DNA of 64,000 nucleotides from Sesamum alatum (taxonomy: Eukaryota; Streptophyta; Magnoliopsida; Lamiales; Pedaliaceae): NCBI GenBank assembly GCA_034509735.1, contig JACGWO010000005.1, positions 12,417,692-12,481,691 on the forward strand, in the 5' to 3' direction. The translations under genes and the position numbers were made by a program. Below, piece by piece: positions 11,640 through 24,752 of the stretch. The stretch's first letter is position 1. Every line of letters starts with the position of its first letter. Below the pieces are notes generated by a model. That model made no database searches and had not been told where the DNA came from. It saw only the letters and a list, made by a program, of their open reading frames with translations.

Positions 11640-12900
11640 ATATTATTTTGGGGGTAAATTTAGCCGTACAAATGATCCTGTAGCTAGTTACATTTGGGGG
11701 TGAAATGGCTAAATTTGATTATGTGGAGTGAACCCACCTTTGTCTTGCAAGCCTCAACTTGTTTTTGTGAAAAGTTAGGAATGAATGGAGAATCAAAAGA
11801 TTTTATAAAAAAATCAAACATGGGTTTCAAACTCCTAACTTCCGATGCACAATGTTTAGAGTTGGGAAGCAAATATAGGTTTGTAAGGGATGTCCCAATA
11901 TATGTCGAACTATTGGATGATTTGGGGACAGGGTATAAGAGTGGGGGTGAGCAGGATGATGTTGTGGGTGAAATGGGGCATGATAGTGGGGCTGTTGATC
12001 TAGATGATGATGCTGACTTAACTGATAGTGATTATGATATTTCAACAGAGCTAGGTGATGATGATGATGATGATGATAGATTGTTTGAACACAATGTGGA
12101 TGATAGAATTTAGTGATGATAATAGTGAAGGGTTTTAAGTCTGTCTAGTGATGAAGGTGAGGCAGATGTTATGGGTTGTGACGAGGATCTTGATGAAAAC
12201 AAAGTAAGTGACGATGAGCATGCTGGACCAAGCTAAACCATTTTCAATCCTGTTGAAATATTTGATCCAACATTTGTTTTGGGTATGATGTTTAGTACAA
12301 AGGATGCGCTCAAAAAGGCTATTCAGTCTCATGCAATTAAAACAAAAAGACACATAATTTGCAGCAAAAGTGACCCAAAAAGATACCTTGCTAAATGTGA
12401 TGATAAAGAATGTTAATGGAGGTTGCATGCTCATAAAGTGACAGATGAATCTACTTTTCAAATTAGAGATTATAACCCTAAACACACATGTGTAAAGACT
12501 TTAATGTTAAGAACATGAAGTCAAGTGGGTTGTGTGACAAGTACCTTGACAAATTCAAATCAGATCCCAAGAGGACTATGACGGGTTTTAGAGTGGATGC
12601 TATAAATGAAATCAGATGTCACATTTCTAAGAATCACGCCTATAGGGCCAGAAGGAAGGCACTGAAGAAGCTTGAGGGAAGTCCTGAGTACTAATACACA
12701 AGACTATGGGACTATGCAGATGAAATAAGGAGAACCAATCCAGGCAGCACTTTTGTTTGGGTTACTGAAGATGTTGGAGAGGGAGAATGATTTAGTAAGT
12801 TTTATGTTTGCTTTGCAGCCATAAAAGTTGGTTTCAGGGAGGTTTTGCAGCCATAAAAGTCATCTCCCGGGATTTTGGTCAGAAGTGCAAATATGAAGTG
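11640..12900 (+). pseudogene. MULE transposase (MuDR type), N-terminal part, broken
   Basis: Frame fragments read as one transposase. They are GGKFSRTNDPVASY (from about 11648), GFKLLTSDAQCLELG and ELLDDLGTGYKSGGE (11821-11960), an acidic run TDSDYDISTELGDDDD (to about 12080), then a MuDR DNA-binding domain with FVLGMMFSTKDALKKAIQSH and CDDKEC (about 12270-12420). After that come YRARRKALKKLEGSPEY, RLWDYADEIRRTNPGST and FYVCFA (12640-12820). Stops and frame changes separate the pieces. The DDE catalytic domain that should follow is absent; sequence passes straight to the right terminal repeat. The copy is therefore dead. A 16-bp direct repeat (TTGCAGCCATAAAAGT) at about 12814 and 12844 sits at the point where homology stops. 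Confidence 0.85.
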
Positions 12901-13004
12901 CTTTTCCACAATAGTAGTTTATCCAACCGGACATGGAAGACATCTTCCAATTTCTCTCTAATCTGCCGCCGCTGCTTGGTGAATTTAGGACAAGGGTGAA
13001 GAAA

Positions 13005-13351
13005 AGGGGGAAGGGAGCTGGTGTGTGTTTTTAGTGTGTGAATGTGTGTTTTAGTGTGTTTTAGTGTTACGTGATTATAGCCATGATTTTCTTTTTCTTT
13101 TTAAAATTTTTAAGTAATTAACTAGGTGGAATTATATATTTAAAAAAAAAGGTACAATCAACAAAAGTCCTAATTGATTCAGCCCTAATTTATACCATGT
13201 CAGTAATTTTCGGTCAATTTTGAAAATCCGATGATCGGAGTCCTATAATTACAAAAAAAAAAAACTTAATTATAGGTCAATTTTGCTACCCCTATATTAG
13301 TGTCCTTATTTTGTTACTCCTTACATAAAGGACGGTAAATGCAATTAAGCC
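13005..13351. repeat. Right terminal inverted repeat of the MULE
   Basis: Inverted counterpart of 10701-11060, ending GCAATTAAGCC. Confidence 0.85.
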
Positions 13352-13910
13352 TTTTATTTAAATATAACTCAGGCGCATGTGATATATTTCCGAAAACAGT
13401 TTGTTCTATTTTTGTAGTGTTAGTAATATTTGAGTCAACCTTCTTTTGTTCGTTTCTTCTCTTTTCTTGAATTTATTATAATCCGAAACTATAATTATAA
13501 TTTAAAATCTCAATTTTCTGTACATTTTATGTGACTGATAAGAAAAAATAAACATAAAGGAGGGCAGAATGCATCTCTCTTTATTATATTCTAATAATAG
13601 GCAACTAACCTTGTTGGAATAACTTATTTTTGATGAATCAGAGGAAATGATTATTTTTGAAAGACTAATGTTGGTAATCTATAAGTCTTAGGGTGAACGG
13701 ACAAGCCCTCTTTCTGAGATTGTGTGGGTTGATTGAAATGCTATTTTTCAGTTGGTGCATATATGCTCTTCACTTTCCCTCGAAGATGCCAAATGTTCAT
13801 GTTACTGTTTCAATGTTTCAACATGAGTGACATGTGCTGTTCAATTTGTTCGCTTTGACTGTTACTCTTTTTAACTCTTATCTATTGTCGAAATGCGTTG
13901 AGCTAGTGTA
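13352..13910. other. Intergenic stretch between MULE and MITE array
   Basis: AT-rich, no open frame of note and no repeat recognised. Confidence 0.5.
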
Positions 13911-13920
13911 TTACATTTTA

Positions 13921-16900
13921 GGAAAAAATACATTACTCTTTCATATTGTAAATGTGCAAATTATTCTCTTATAAAAAAAATAAAAATAGTAATTTATCCT
14001 CTTATATTTTTAAGAAAGAAGCATTTACTCCTATTTTTTCAAAATAAAGCAATTTACCACCCTGCAAATTACCTCAATATATGAAAAAATAAATAGCAAT
14101 TACCCTCTTATATTTTTTTAAAATGAAGCAATCAATTTACTCCCCCTGTGTTTTTTAAAAATGAAGCAATTTACCTCCCTGCAAATTACCACCCTATAAA
14201 AAAAATAAATAGCAATTACCCCCTCTTATATTTTTTTTTAAAATGAAGCAATTTACTTCCCCCTGTGTTTTTCAAAATGACGCAATTTACCTCCCTGCAA
14301 ATTACCCACTATGAAAAAATAAATAGCAATTTACCCTCTTATATTTTTTGAAAATGAAGCAATTTACTCCCCCTGTGTGTTTTTCAAAATGAAAGCAATT
14401 TACCTCCCTACAAATTACCCTCCTATGAAAAAATAAATAGCAATTTACCCTCTTGTATTTTTTAAAATGAATCAATTTACTCCCCCTGTGTTTTTCAAAA
14501 TGAAGCAATTTACCTCCCTGAAAATTACCCCACTATGAAAAAATAAATAGCAACTTACTCTCTTATATTTTTTAAAATGAAGCAATTTATTCCACCTGTG
14601 TTTTTCAAAATGAAGCAATTTACCTCCCTGCAAATTACCCCCTATGAAAAAATAAATAGCAATTTACCCTTTTATATTTTTTTAAAATGAATCAATTTAC
14701 TCCCCCCTGTGTTTTTTCAAAATGAAGAAATTTACCTCCCTGCAAATTAACCCCCTATGAATTAAATAAATAGCAATTTACCTTTTTATATTTTTTAAAA
14801 ATGAAGCAATTTACCTCCCTTCAAATTACCCCCTGTGAAAAAATAAATAAACAATTTACCCTCTTATATTTTTTTTGAATGAAGTAATTTACTCCACCTG
14901 TGTTTTTCAAAATGAAAGCAATTTACCTCCCTGCTAATTTTACCCCACTATGAAAAAATAAATAGCAATTTACCCTCTTATATTTTTTTAAAATGAAACA
15001 ATTTACTACCCCTGTGTTTTTCAAAATGAAACAATTTACCTCCCTGCAAATTACCCCCCCCCCCCCCAATTAAAAAATAAATAACAATTTACCCTCTTAT
15101 ATTTTTTTTAAAATGAAGCAATTTACACCCCCTGTGTTTTTCAAAATGAAGCAATTTACCTCCCTGCAAATTACCCCACTATGAAAAAATAAATAGCAAT
15201 TTTACCCTCTTATAGTTTTTAAAATGAAGCAATTTACTCCCCCTGTGTTTTCAATGTGAGCAATTTACCTCCCTGCAAATTACCCCCCTATGAAAAAATA
15301 AATAGCAATTTACCCTCTTCTATTTTTTTTAAAATGAAGCAATTTACTCCCCCTCTGTTTTTCAAAATGAAGCAATTTACCTCATTGCAAAATTACCCCA
15401 CTGTGAAAAAATAAATAGCAATTTACTCTCCCTCTGTTTTTTTAAATAAAGCAATTTACTCCCCCTATGTTTTTCAAAATGAAGCAATTTACCTCCCTTC
15501 AAATTACCCCACTATGAAAAAATAAATGGCAACTTACCCTCTTATATTTTTTAAAATGAAGCAATTTACTTCCCCTGTGTTTTTCAAAATGAAGCAATTT
15601 ACCTCCCTGCAATTTACCCCCCTATGAAAAAATAAATAGCAATTTACCCTCTTTTATTTTTTAAAATGAAGCAATTTACTCCCCCTGTGTTTTTCAAAAT
15701 GTAGCAATTTACCTCCCTGCAAATTACCCCCCCTATTGAAAAAATAAATAGCAATTTACCCTCTTATATTTTTTTAAAATGAAGCAATTTACTCCCCCTG
15801 TGTTTTTCAAAAATGAAGTAATTTACCTCCCTGCAAATTACCCCTCTATGAACAAATAAATAGCAATTTACCTTCTTATATTTTTTTAAAAATGAAGCAA
15901 TTTACTTCCCCTGTGTTTTCAAAATGAAGCAATTTACCTCCCTGCAAATTATCACACCATGAAAAAATAAATAGCAATTTACGCCCTTATATTTTTTTTA
16001 AAATAAAGCAATTTACCCCCCCTGTGTTTTTCAAAAATGAAGCAATTACCTTTCTGCAAATGGCCCCCCTATGAAAAAATAAATAGCAATTTACCCTTTT
16101 ATATTTTTTAAAAATGAAAGCAATTTACTCCCCCTGTGTTTTTCAAAATGAAGCAATTTACCTCCATGCAAATTTACCCCACTATGAAAAAATAAATAGC
16201 AATTTACCCTCTTATATTTTTTAAAATGAAGCAATTTACTCCCCCTGTGTTTTTCAAAATGTAGCAATTTTACCTCCCTGCAAATTACCCCCCTACGAAA
16301 AAAATAAATAGCAATTTACCCTCTTATATTTTTTTAAAATGAAAGCAATTTACTCCCCCTTGTGTTTTTTCAAAATGAAGCAATTTATCTCCCTGCCAAA
16401 TTACCCCCTATGAAAAAATAAATAGCAATTTACCCTCTTATATTTTTAAAAATAAAGCAATTTACTCCCCCTGTGTGTTTTTCAAAATGAAGCAATTTAC
16501 CTCCCTGCAAATTACACCCACTATGAAAAAAATAAATAGCAATTTACCCTCTTTATATTTTTTTAAAATGAAGCAATTTACTCCCCTTGTGTTTTTCAAA
16601 ATGTAGCAATTTACCTCCCTGCAAATTACCCCCCTATGAAAAAATAAATGGCAATTTACCCTCTTTATATGTTTTTAAAATGAAGCAATTTACTCCCCCT
16701 GTGTTTTTCAAAATGTAGCAATTTACTTTCCCTGCAAATTACCCCCCTATGAAAAAATAAATAGCAATTCACCCTCTTATATTTTTTTAAAATGAAAGCA
16801 ATTTACTCCCACTGTGTTTTTCAAAATGAAGCAATTTATCTCCCTGCAAATTACCCCCTATGAAAAAATAAATAGCAATTTACCCTCTTATATTTTTAAA

Positions 16901-17270
16901 AATGAAGCAATTTACTTCCCTGAAAAATTACCGCCACTATGAAAAAATAAAAATAGCAATTTACCCTCCTATATTTTTTTTTGGAATGAAAGCAATTTAC
17001 GCCCCCTATGTTTTTTAAAATGAAGCAATTTACCTCCCTGCAAATTACCCCCTTATGAAAAAATAAATAGCAATTTACTCTCTTATATTTTTTTAAAATA
17101 AAGCAATTTACACCCCGTATTTTTCAAAATGAAGCAATTTACCTCCGTATCTAGGGAGATAAATTGCTTCATTTTGAAAAATACAGGAGAGTAAATTGCT
17201 ATTTTTTTTATTATAGGAGGATAATTTTACTCATTTATAATTTTACAAAAGGTTAAATTGCATTAAACCC
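13921..17270. mobile_element. MULE-type MITE with internally amplified satellite (3.35 kb)
   Basis: The left end GGAAAAAATACATTACTC and the right end AATTGCATTAAACCC are the inverted ends of the small MITE family found at 17417, 18991, 19802, 21017, 25077 and 27901. Both borders carry the same 10 bp TTACATTTTA (13911-13920 and 17271-17280), the duplication expected of a Mutator-type insertion. Between normal-looking ends, one arm of the MITE is repeated about 28 times. The right arm (17146-17270) is a single inverted copy. No coding capacity. Confidence 0.88.
13989..17146. repeat. Tandem minisatellite, ~28 units of ~112 bp
   Basis: Taking the AGCAATTTACCCTC junction as unit start, 29 junctions fall between 13989 and 17070. 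Most steps are 108-119 bp; two are about 80 bp (from 14773 and 16875). Each unit holds two direct copies of AAAATGAAGCAATTTAC about 33 bp apart. The two short units lack exactly one of them, as expected from recombination between the inner copies. Units differ by single substitutions and run-length changes. The last part-unit runs to the centre of the parent MITE. Confidence 0.93.
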
Positions 17271-17416
17271 TTACATTTTACTTTCAGCTGAAATCTGGTG
17301 GACCTTAAGCTTTTTCTTCTATTGGATAATTTAATGGCTTTTGTTTCAAAACAAGAGGAGTTAGAATTCAACACTAGAGTTCAAATTATAGGCAAAGAGG
17401 CGAAGGATTTCTTTGC

Positions 17417-17652
17417 AGGGATAAATGCAATTTACCTTCTGTGATATAAGAAATAAGCAAAAATCCTTCTGTAAAAAAAATAATTAACAAATTATGTCCC
17501 TGTATTTTGAGAAATGAAGCAAATTACCCCCTATCAAGGGAAACACAGAGGGATAATTTATTTCATTTTAAGATCATATAGAATAGTTTGCTAATTATTT
17601 TTTCACTGGGAAATTTTTTGCTCATTTCTTATATATAAATATCATTTATCCC
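17417..17652. mobile_element. MITE, same family as 13921-17270
   Basis: Ends AGGGATAAATGCAATTTACC and (complement of right end) GGGATAAATGATATTTA, with inverted arms through the element. Flanks TTTCTTTGC and TTTCTCTGT agree at 7 of 9 positions. Confidence 0.65.
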
Positions 17653-18981
17653 TTTCTCTGTGTGATATAAGGGGGACGAAGATGGGTGTGGACAGATGGA
17701 AGTAACTGCATCCATATTCCAAAGCTTCAAACCATAATTTGCCATTGGATCTCTTTATTCTTAAATCTTTTTGAAAGTCAGTAAGGAGATCAGTGGGTCA
17801 ATGAATGGAGAACTGGTAGACATTTTAGCTACTTTACAATCTCAATTTGTGGTGATGGTGCACGCTCTCCTTCCACTTGGGATTTGTTCATCCCATCAAT
17901 TTGTTTTTTTTCTGCTAAAGGATCAAATCACAGTACACAGACCAAACCAAAAGGAAAAATGGAAAGTGGCATGTTATCAGCATTAACTTAAAGATTAATG
18001 TTGGGATTTTTAACCCCTCCAGTGAGCCCCAAAAAAATATGGGATCACAATACACATCCTAAACCAAACAATTAATTACAAGATATGTCAAGATAAAAAT
18101 ATATAAATATTTTAACAGTAAAAAGAAAAGAGGTAAGAACGCCGAACACGGCTCTGATCCTTTGATCCAACGGGAGGAGGTCCCAAAAATTTCCACCAAA
18201 GAAATTCCGGCAACCACACAACACTGTTGCTCCAACACTAACTCGCCACACAGGCTCAATTCCACAAAAGCCACAGTGCACAAAGAATCCAATACCACTA
18301 AGCAATTCTACAAAGGACTTACAACCACAAAACGAATTCACTAAGGATGTATGATGTCCACTGAGGACGATTGACTATTTGATACTTTTTACCACAACCA
18401 AAAAGAATATATATAGTGAGGAGGATGAGAAAATCGGGGGAGAAGAACCATTTTCCATTACATGGGAAAATGGTAGCGGCGGAAACCAAGAGAAGAATGG
18501 GGAATATACGATAAGACACTTGGGAAAGAAAAATGAAGGATTAGGGTTTGTGGAAGATGAGAAGACCCTTTTAAGAGATTGTGGAGTAGGCCGGGTCGGG
18601 TCGGGCGAACGAGTTGGGCCAGAGCCGTCCAAGTATTATGGGCAAAAAAAATCTTGAGGACATGGCCACAAATTACCAACAATTAAGTTTGCTTTTGTGG
18701 TAGAGCTCATCTGATAGTTGCTGGTTTTCTGCTTAATTTTTTAAATATTTAAACTGCCTTCAACCTTTTATGTGTTGGTGCTTCCAATATTGTCTTATCA
18801 CTTAAGTTGAAATGCGCTGATCCTGCGGGAATGAGGATATCCTTTGTCCGCATAGTTGTTCCTAACCGATGTGTAAAAGGTGATCCTTCATTTAGTATTA
18901 TGAAGTTTTGCTCCACGCCATCTTTTAAGTTGTTTCAATAATGATGCATTAGTAAATTACCTGCTGCTGACTAAGTTATTG
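17653..18981. other. Unassigned stretch with small coding-like islands
   Basis: No recognised gene. The frame at 18750-18938 (ends FSIMKFCSTPSFKLFQ then TAA) and the overlapping frames at 18059-18682 have no domain I recognise. 'GGCTCTGATCC' at about 18151 resembles a reversed copia primer-binding site but lacks an LTR beside it. Confidence 0.2.
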
Positions 18982-18990
18982 TTTCTTAAA

Positions 18991-19264
18991 GGGGTTTAAA
19001 GTAATTTACCCCAGTGATATTACAAATGAGTAAATTATCTTCTTATGAAAAAAAAAAAAATGGCAATTTACCCTCATGTATTTTCCAAAATGAAGCAATT
19101 TACCTTCCTGTCTAGGGAGGTAAATTGCTTCATTTTTTAAAAAACACATGGGGGTAAATTGCTTCATTTTTAAAAAATACAAAGGAGTAAATTACTATTT
19201 ATTTTTTAATAGGGGATAATTTACACATTTGTAATATTACATGGAGATTGCTTGCATTTTTCCC
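18991..19264. mobile_element. MITE with perfect 9-bp duplication, same family
   Basis: A 274-bp palindromic element starting GGGGTTTAAAGTAATTTACC and ending TTGCATTTTTCCC. Flanked on both sides by TTTCTTAAA (18982-18990 and 19265-19273). The 9-bp duplication assigns the family to Mutator-type elements. Confidence 0.85.
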
Positions 19265-19801
19265 TTTCTTAAAGTAATCATGAATTCATGTCCTTACAAA
19301 TTGCAATTCTGTTAGTTCTTAATTTGTCTTGCAGAAACTCAATTTGGGTCAACAGAGTGATCTTCACAAGAGGGTAGGTGAAAAGTGGTCTCTACCTTGA
19401 GGTTGTTGAGTCTATTTTTAAAGTACATGATCATCTGAAGATTCATATAGACATATTCTCTCCCTAAATGCCATGCAAACGAAAATGAAACTCGAAAAGT
19501 TCTTGTAGATCTCTTGCTCATTAAAAATTCTGTCCATTTTACAGAGCATATGTCTCTGTCTTAGAGCATTATAATACTAATAAATCTTTCTATGTTCATT
19601 GTTGACTTAAATATAGAAAAAGAAGGATTATGCATGAAGTAGGTTCTTGTCTTTTGTGTTTGATTAATGCACTAGCATATCAGCTGAGAGGAAGGGCTTA
19701 GGTTCTTGTCTTTTGTCTTTGATTAATGCACTATTAGGTCAGCAGGAAGGGCTTTGTTTTATGCCTTCGAACTTAGCTATTGATTAATGAGTGGCTACGT
19801 A

Positions 19802-20044
19802 GGGAAAAAATGCAAGCAATCTCTCTGTGATATTGCAAATAAGTAAATTATTTTTTCATGAAAAAAAAATAATAATTTATTACCTTGTATTTTTTAAAAT
19901 GAAGCAATTTACCCCCGCCCTCCCCTCCCCCGTATTTTTTAAAATAAATCAATTTACCTCCCTAGGCAGAGAGGTAAATTGCTATTTTTTTTTTCACAGG
20001 GGGGTAATTTGCAATATCACAGGGGAGTAAATTGCATTAAATCC
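19802..20044. mobile_element. MITE, same family
   Basis: Starts GGGAAAAAATGCAAGCAATC, ends GAGTAAATTGCATTAAATCC, with an inverted centre. Flanks GGCTACGTAG and GGGTCGTAG resemble a duplication with one lost base. Confidence 0.7.
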
Positions 20045-20689
20045 GGGTCGTAGTAACCTTATTAATAAACATCATTGGACTTTATATTGATCCATTCACC
20101 TGAACTGCCTAATGTAATATGCAGTGGAATTTATGTGACTCACGTTATATAGAAACAAACATTTTTTAGAAGAAAGCAGAAAATAGAGAACTGCTTGAAA
20201 CTGCTTTTGAAGAGTCACGGAACACGGGGAAAGAGGCTCAAAAGCGGAGGTAAACCTACAACACTGACCCATACATTGCTTCAAGATGTGAGATACATAC
20301 CATCGATTTGCTAGTGGGTTTAGACAACAAGACCATCTCATTGGAAATCATTAGTTTTATTATTACTAATTCTATGAAAGATGTAGTTACTTGTACCATT
20401 TAACTAACAATTTGGTTTGAATGTTAGACTTGTTTTCAAGTTTAGTTTAGTTGAGTTGTTTGAAGATATTTAGACTTGGTTTATATTGTTATAGATTGTG
20501 AAAATAACTGTTATTGATACTATAACGACTCAAAATATTGTTGATTGCATGATGACATGGATTTGTTGGTAGTAGAGTTTGAATATTGATATTATTAGGT
20601 TGTATTTGAATATAGAAATTTAAATTCGAAAATATAATTACAAACAGAATTAGAGACGGAATTAAAGCCAGACTTAACAAATTTGAACT

Positions 20690-20890
20690 TTGGCCTTTAT
20701 TGACGGACTCAGACGGTACATTTCCATCTGTAATAAGAGATGGTACATTTCTGTCCGTAATAAGAGATGGTACATTTTCGTCTATAATCAGAGACGGATT
20801 ATAAGAAGTATTATGCATTATGATCGACAGAAATACAGACGGAATATTCTGTCTGAGTGTCAGAGATGGAAATTTCCATCTCTACTAGTC
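20690..20890. repeat. Short direct repeats resembling CACTA subterminal repeats
   Basis: Four to five copies of a ~25-bp motif around AATAAGAGATGGTACATTT and GAGACGG, followed by inverted forms (CAGAGATGGAAATTTCCATC). Such clustered GAGACGG motifs are typical of plant CACTA subterminal regions, but no CACTA end or transposase is seen. Confidence 0.35.
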
Positions 20891-21016
20891 ACCAGGCCTT
20901 CAGGTACCAAGTTTGGCGACGAATTTTTGGTCTCTATCAATATATAGTGATGGAAAACTTTGTTTCAGAGGCGGAAAAATCTGGCTCTGATATCATATTT
21001 TCATGTGTATATATAT

Positions 21017-21293
21017 AGGGTTTAATGCAATTTACTCCCATTTGATATTGTAAAAGAACAAATTACACTCCTATAAAAAAATATTAAAATTTTCCTCTTT
21101 GTATTCTTTAAAATGGAGAAATTTACCTCCCTAGACAAGAAAGTAAATTAATCCATTTTAAAAAATACGGGGAGGTAAATTAGTTCATTTTAAAAAAGAT
21201 AGAGAGATAAATTGCTATTTTATTTTTTTTTGGGAGGGGGGGGTAATTTACTTATTTGCAAAATATTACAGGAGAGCTGTTTGCATTTTTCCC
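21017..21293. mobile_element. MITE, same family
   Basis: Starts AGGGTTTAATGCAATTTAC and ends TTTGCATTTTTCCC, with an inverted-repeat centre. Flanks are TATATATAT on both sides, compatible with a 9-bp duplication but in simple sequence. Confidence 0.75.
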
Positions 21294-23362
21294 TATATAT
21301 ATATTATATGTATTTTTTAATGAATGAACAAGAAAATACTAGTACATGAATAAGGAATTATTTAAAATAGCTATATAAAGAGAAAATAATCATTTGTGAG
21401 GAAATGATAATACAAAACCGCTGGAAAGAAAAAAAAAAAAAAAAGAAATTGAGAGGAAATATAAATTGAGAAAAAACAAAACATAAAAAGACTACATATT
21501 AAGACAATTAATAACAGACTAAGACAACAAAAATGTGTTGATCAATTATATATAACTAGTACAAAACTCCTGCCAAGGCCCAGGGAATATTTCAATTTAC
21601 TATAATAATAAATATTTAAAAGTATATACTTATAGAGTTGAATAAAAATTATATGCTTCTGTATATTAGTTCTAATAAAAATTATATAAAATATAAGTTT
21701 TCTTAAATTGAATGAGTTATAATTAATTATTTAGAAAAAGATACACAAAATCATAGATTCTTATCTTTTTTTAATCACTTTGATCATAAATTGCTTATGT
21801 TATAATATTATTGTTGGGGTATTCCCGCGGTTCACTTTAGATATTTGGTCTTCTATGAGTGTCAATACCTTGATTGAGTTACTTAATTGATGTCTCACTG
21901 GCTACAGATAAAGACATATCCCAAATTTTTTTAATAACAATTTGTTTTGTACTTTATTTTATTCATTGGTAATCCTTACTTTAAGTATGTACTCTTGGCA
22001 CCAACATCCAAATCTAGTTTATTCATAATAACATATACGCCTTTAATTTTCTGTCCCATTCCTGCTTCAATAAGTGCAAAAAATAACCACTGACACACCC
22101 TGCGATAATTTATGCTCTCCCAACCAAGAAACCAACATTAGTTAGTAATTTGATTTTCAATTATTTGATCACAATTTATCTAGTCATATATTAGATTTTA
22201 TAGTTAAAGCATATAAGTAGATTTATTAAAGTATAGTTTGAATTTATTTTTATCATTACAATTTGAAAACATCAGTGAAATTAAGCTTAACCTAGAATTC
22301 TTAAAAGATGGACAAAGATTAAACTTAGCCTACAATAATTAAGAAACAAACAAAGTTAAATTTCGTTATAACTGCTAGTATATTTGAAACTCATCATAAA
22401 TAGTGAAAAAACTGAATAAATAAATAGATCTTCTAATAATTTATTGAATATTTTTCGAAACCTTTCGCCCTCATTTTGCAAGACGGAAGGGTCAAGTTCC
22501 CTTCGCCCTCAGTTTATCGATAATTTATTGAGTCCCCAATTTAAAAGCCTTCTACTGCATGTGTTAATATCCAACAAATAAACAAACGAAAAACATATAT
22601 TATCAAAAGAAACATAAGTATCTAAAAATAAAGTTTAAAAATGACTTCAAGGATTCCTTGTATAAATTACCCTTTACCTTGATAATGTAAGTGTACAAAT
22701 ATTTTAGCCGTCTATTATTGAGAAACTTTTCAATGTCCAATTTTTTCATCGATGATTTCACTTGATATCCTTTGGAGAAAGCAACAATCATTCTACCAGT
22801 TTTACTATCGTTGCTAATTGCATTCTCCATGCTAGGTTAGAGATTCCACAACTTTGTGATTTTATTTTTTGTATTATTTTTGCAAACCCGCTATTTATTA
22901 TTATATGAAGTTCTTATCTTTTAAATTATTTTAAATTCAAATGTCAAAGTAGGAAGTTTGATATATAATAGTAACTTAACTTTTATACCTGTCAATTAAC
23001 TTGAATTACCTATCTTTAATCATAATATTTTTAAATGCCCCGCACGTGTAAACATGAATATTTGTAGCCGACATCTTTGACTTATTCAATCTTCCAATGC
23101 ACACTCACCTAGTACATATAAATAAAAATTGGTGTATTTATCACATTTTTACAGTTTTTGTACTAAATATATTTAACTTAGATTAAATTAATTTATAGAT
23201 ATAAAATTAAAAATATATAGAAATATAGTTTTGTAGTCTTGATATTAGATTCTTAGAAATAAATTTGATTTATTTTTTTCTTTCATACATAGAAATATAT
23301 TTATAGTCTCGATATTGAATTTTTAGAAATAAATTTGATTTAGTTTTTCTTGATTTTATTCA

Positions 23363-23735
23363 ATATCTATCAAAATACATATTGATTATACATGTTTTTA
23401 TATACTTCAAAAAAAGATAAAAAATAATATTCATTAGATTCTTTTGTATAAATGTTAATAATGTTTATTCTTTATTTAAAAAGAATTGTTAGATAATATT
23501 GATTAGATTATTTTAGATAAATCCAATATTTTTAATTCTTTATCTAAAAAGTTATTAATAATCAAGTTAGATCTCTTTTGGATGAATACTAATATTTTTT
23601 TATAGCTATCTGAAAAATATTTTATATTTCATTTGGCATAATAGAGCTCATTGAGGTTGTTCACATCCACGCATACGTGGCGCTTCGGTGGATAATCTCA
23701 ATGATTTTGTTTTATTATATATAGATATAGATAAA
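23363..23735 (+). repeat. Dispersed direct repeat, copy A, with hairpin
   Basis: Matches 24753-25010 over about 260 bp. Copy A holds three tandem ~60-bp blocks (each near ATTAGATTCTTTTGGATAAA) where copy B has one. It ends in a 57-nt inverted repeat at 23648-23704 (TCATTGAGG ... TCTCAATGA), then TTTTATTATATATAGA. Confidence 0.7.
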
Positions 23736-24752
23736 ATATAACTAATAAAGAATTCGGATAAGTGTATAATAATTTGTCTTTATCCAAAATATTTATAATC
23801 TTTTTTAATAAAAAAATAAGTAACATTCTTCAACTTATTTTTATATCTATTAGTTTTTTATGTTTTCTATTATTATCATATTTACATTTTAATTTTTATA
23901 TAATTTGTCATTGTTACATTATGAAATTAAATTTATTTATATTTTTTATTTTATTAACTTTTAAAACAGTTTTGTGTCTCTTCGACTTTTATTTTACCTT
24001 GTAAGCAAATATATTTTATTTTTATTTAAATTAGATAAATGTTAGATTATTTGATTTTAAAAAGATTTACAAATTTGTTCAAGTAAATTGATTAGGATAC
24101 AATCTAAGATTGAAACTTATTTTTACATCTTTCAATATTTTTTTATTTGTGATTATTTTCATACTAAATTTTAATTCTTTTACATATAAAAATTTACTTT
24201 ACTTATAATTTTTTTATTTTATTAGTTTTTATAAACCATAGTTCTACAGTGTCTCTTTGAATTTTATTTTGTCTTGTAAGAAAATATTGTATTTTTATTT
24301 AGTGTTGATAAATGATTTGAATGTATCCAAAAGACAAATTAGTCACGGATACAATTAATTTAAAATTCATTTTAATATTAAATAGTACTCTTATATTTTT
24401 AATATTCACTAATTATTTGTTTCTAAATTTGAATTATTTGTCAATTACTCGTTTTATTTTAAATGCTGAATTATTTGTAATTTTTACTTACTTAGTTATT
24501 TGGAACTTAAAAAATTATTATTTATCTTATATTTAAATATAAATAAGTGTACCATTATTTGTTTATCCAAAAGATTCACTCATTTTTTTAGGTAAGAGTT
24601 AGTAAAATAATCCAAATTCATTTTTGTGTTCAATATACTTTCATATTTTTATACTTTTTAACTTCATTTTTAATATATTAATTATTAGAATATTATATAT
24701 AGTTCTATTTAATTATTTCTTAGAAAATACAAGTCTTTTATGAATAAACTAT

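Larger units (their letters stand above)
10701..13351 (+). mobile_element. Mutator-like DNA transposon (MULE), decayed
   Basis: Bounded by long inverted repeats. The left starts GGCTTAATTGCATTTTAC and the complement of the right starts GGCTTAATTGCATTTACC. Similarity runs inward for about 350 bp, including the motif ATATATAATTCCACCTAG. The interior carries a broken MuDR-type transposase in the plus orientation. Long inverted termini plus this transposase identify a MULE. The flanks (TTTAAAAAT and TTTTATTTA) do not form a convincing 9-bp duplication, so the insertion is old or its borders have eroded. Confidence 0.85.

Noticed and set aside
13989..17146. Regular array that might be taken for a CRISPR
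   Set aside because: Units are ~112 bp repeats without unique spacers, in a plant genome and within MITE ends.
18151..18165. Reversed copia primer-binding site
   Set aside because: Only about 9 bases match and no LTR end lies next to it.
23762..24536. Two membrane-like small proteins rich in F, I, L
   Set aside because: Low-complexity translation of AT-rich DNA, no start context, no similarity recognised.
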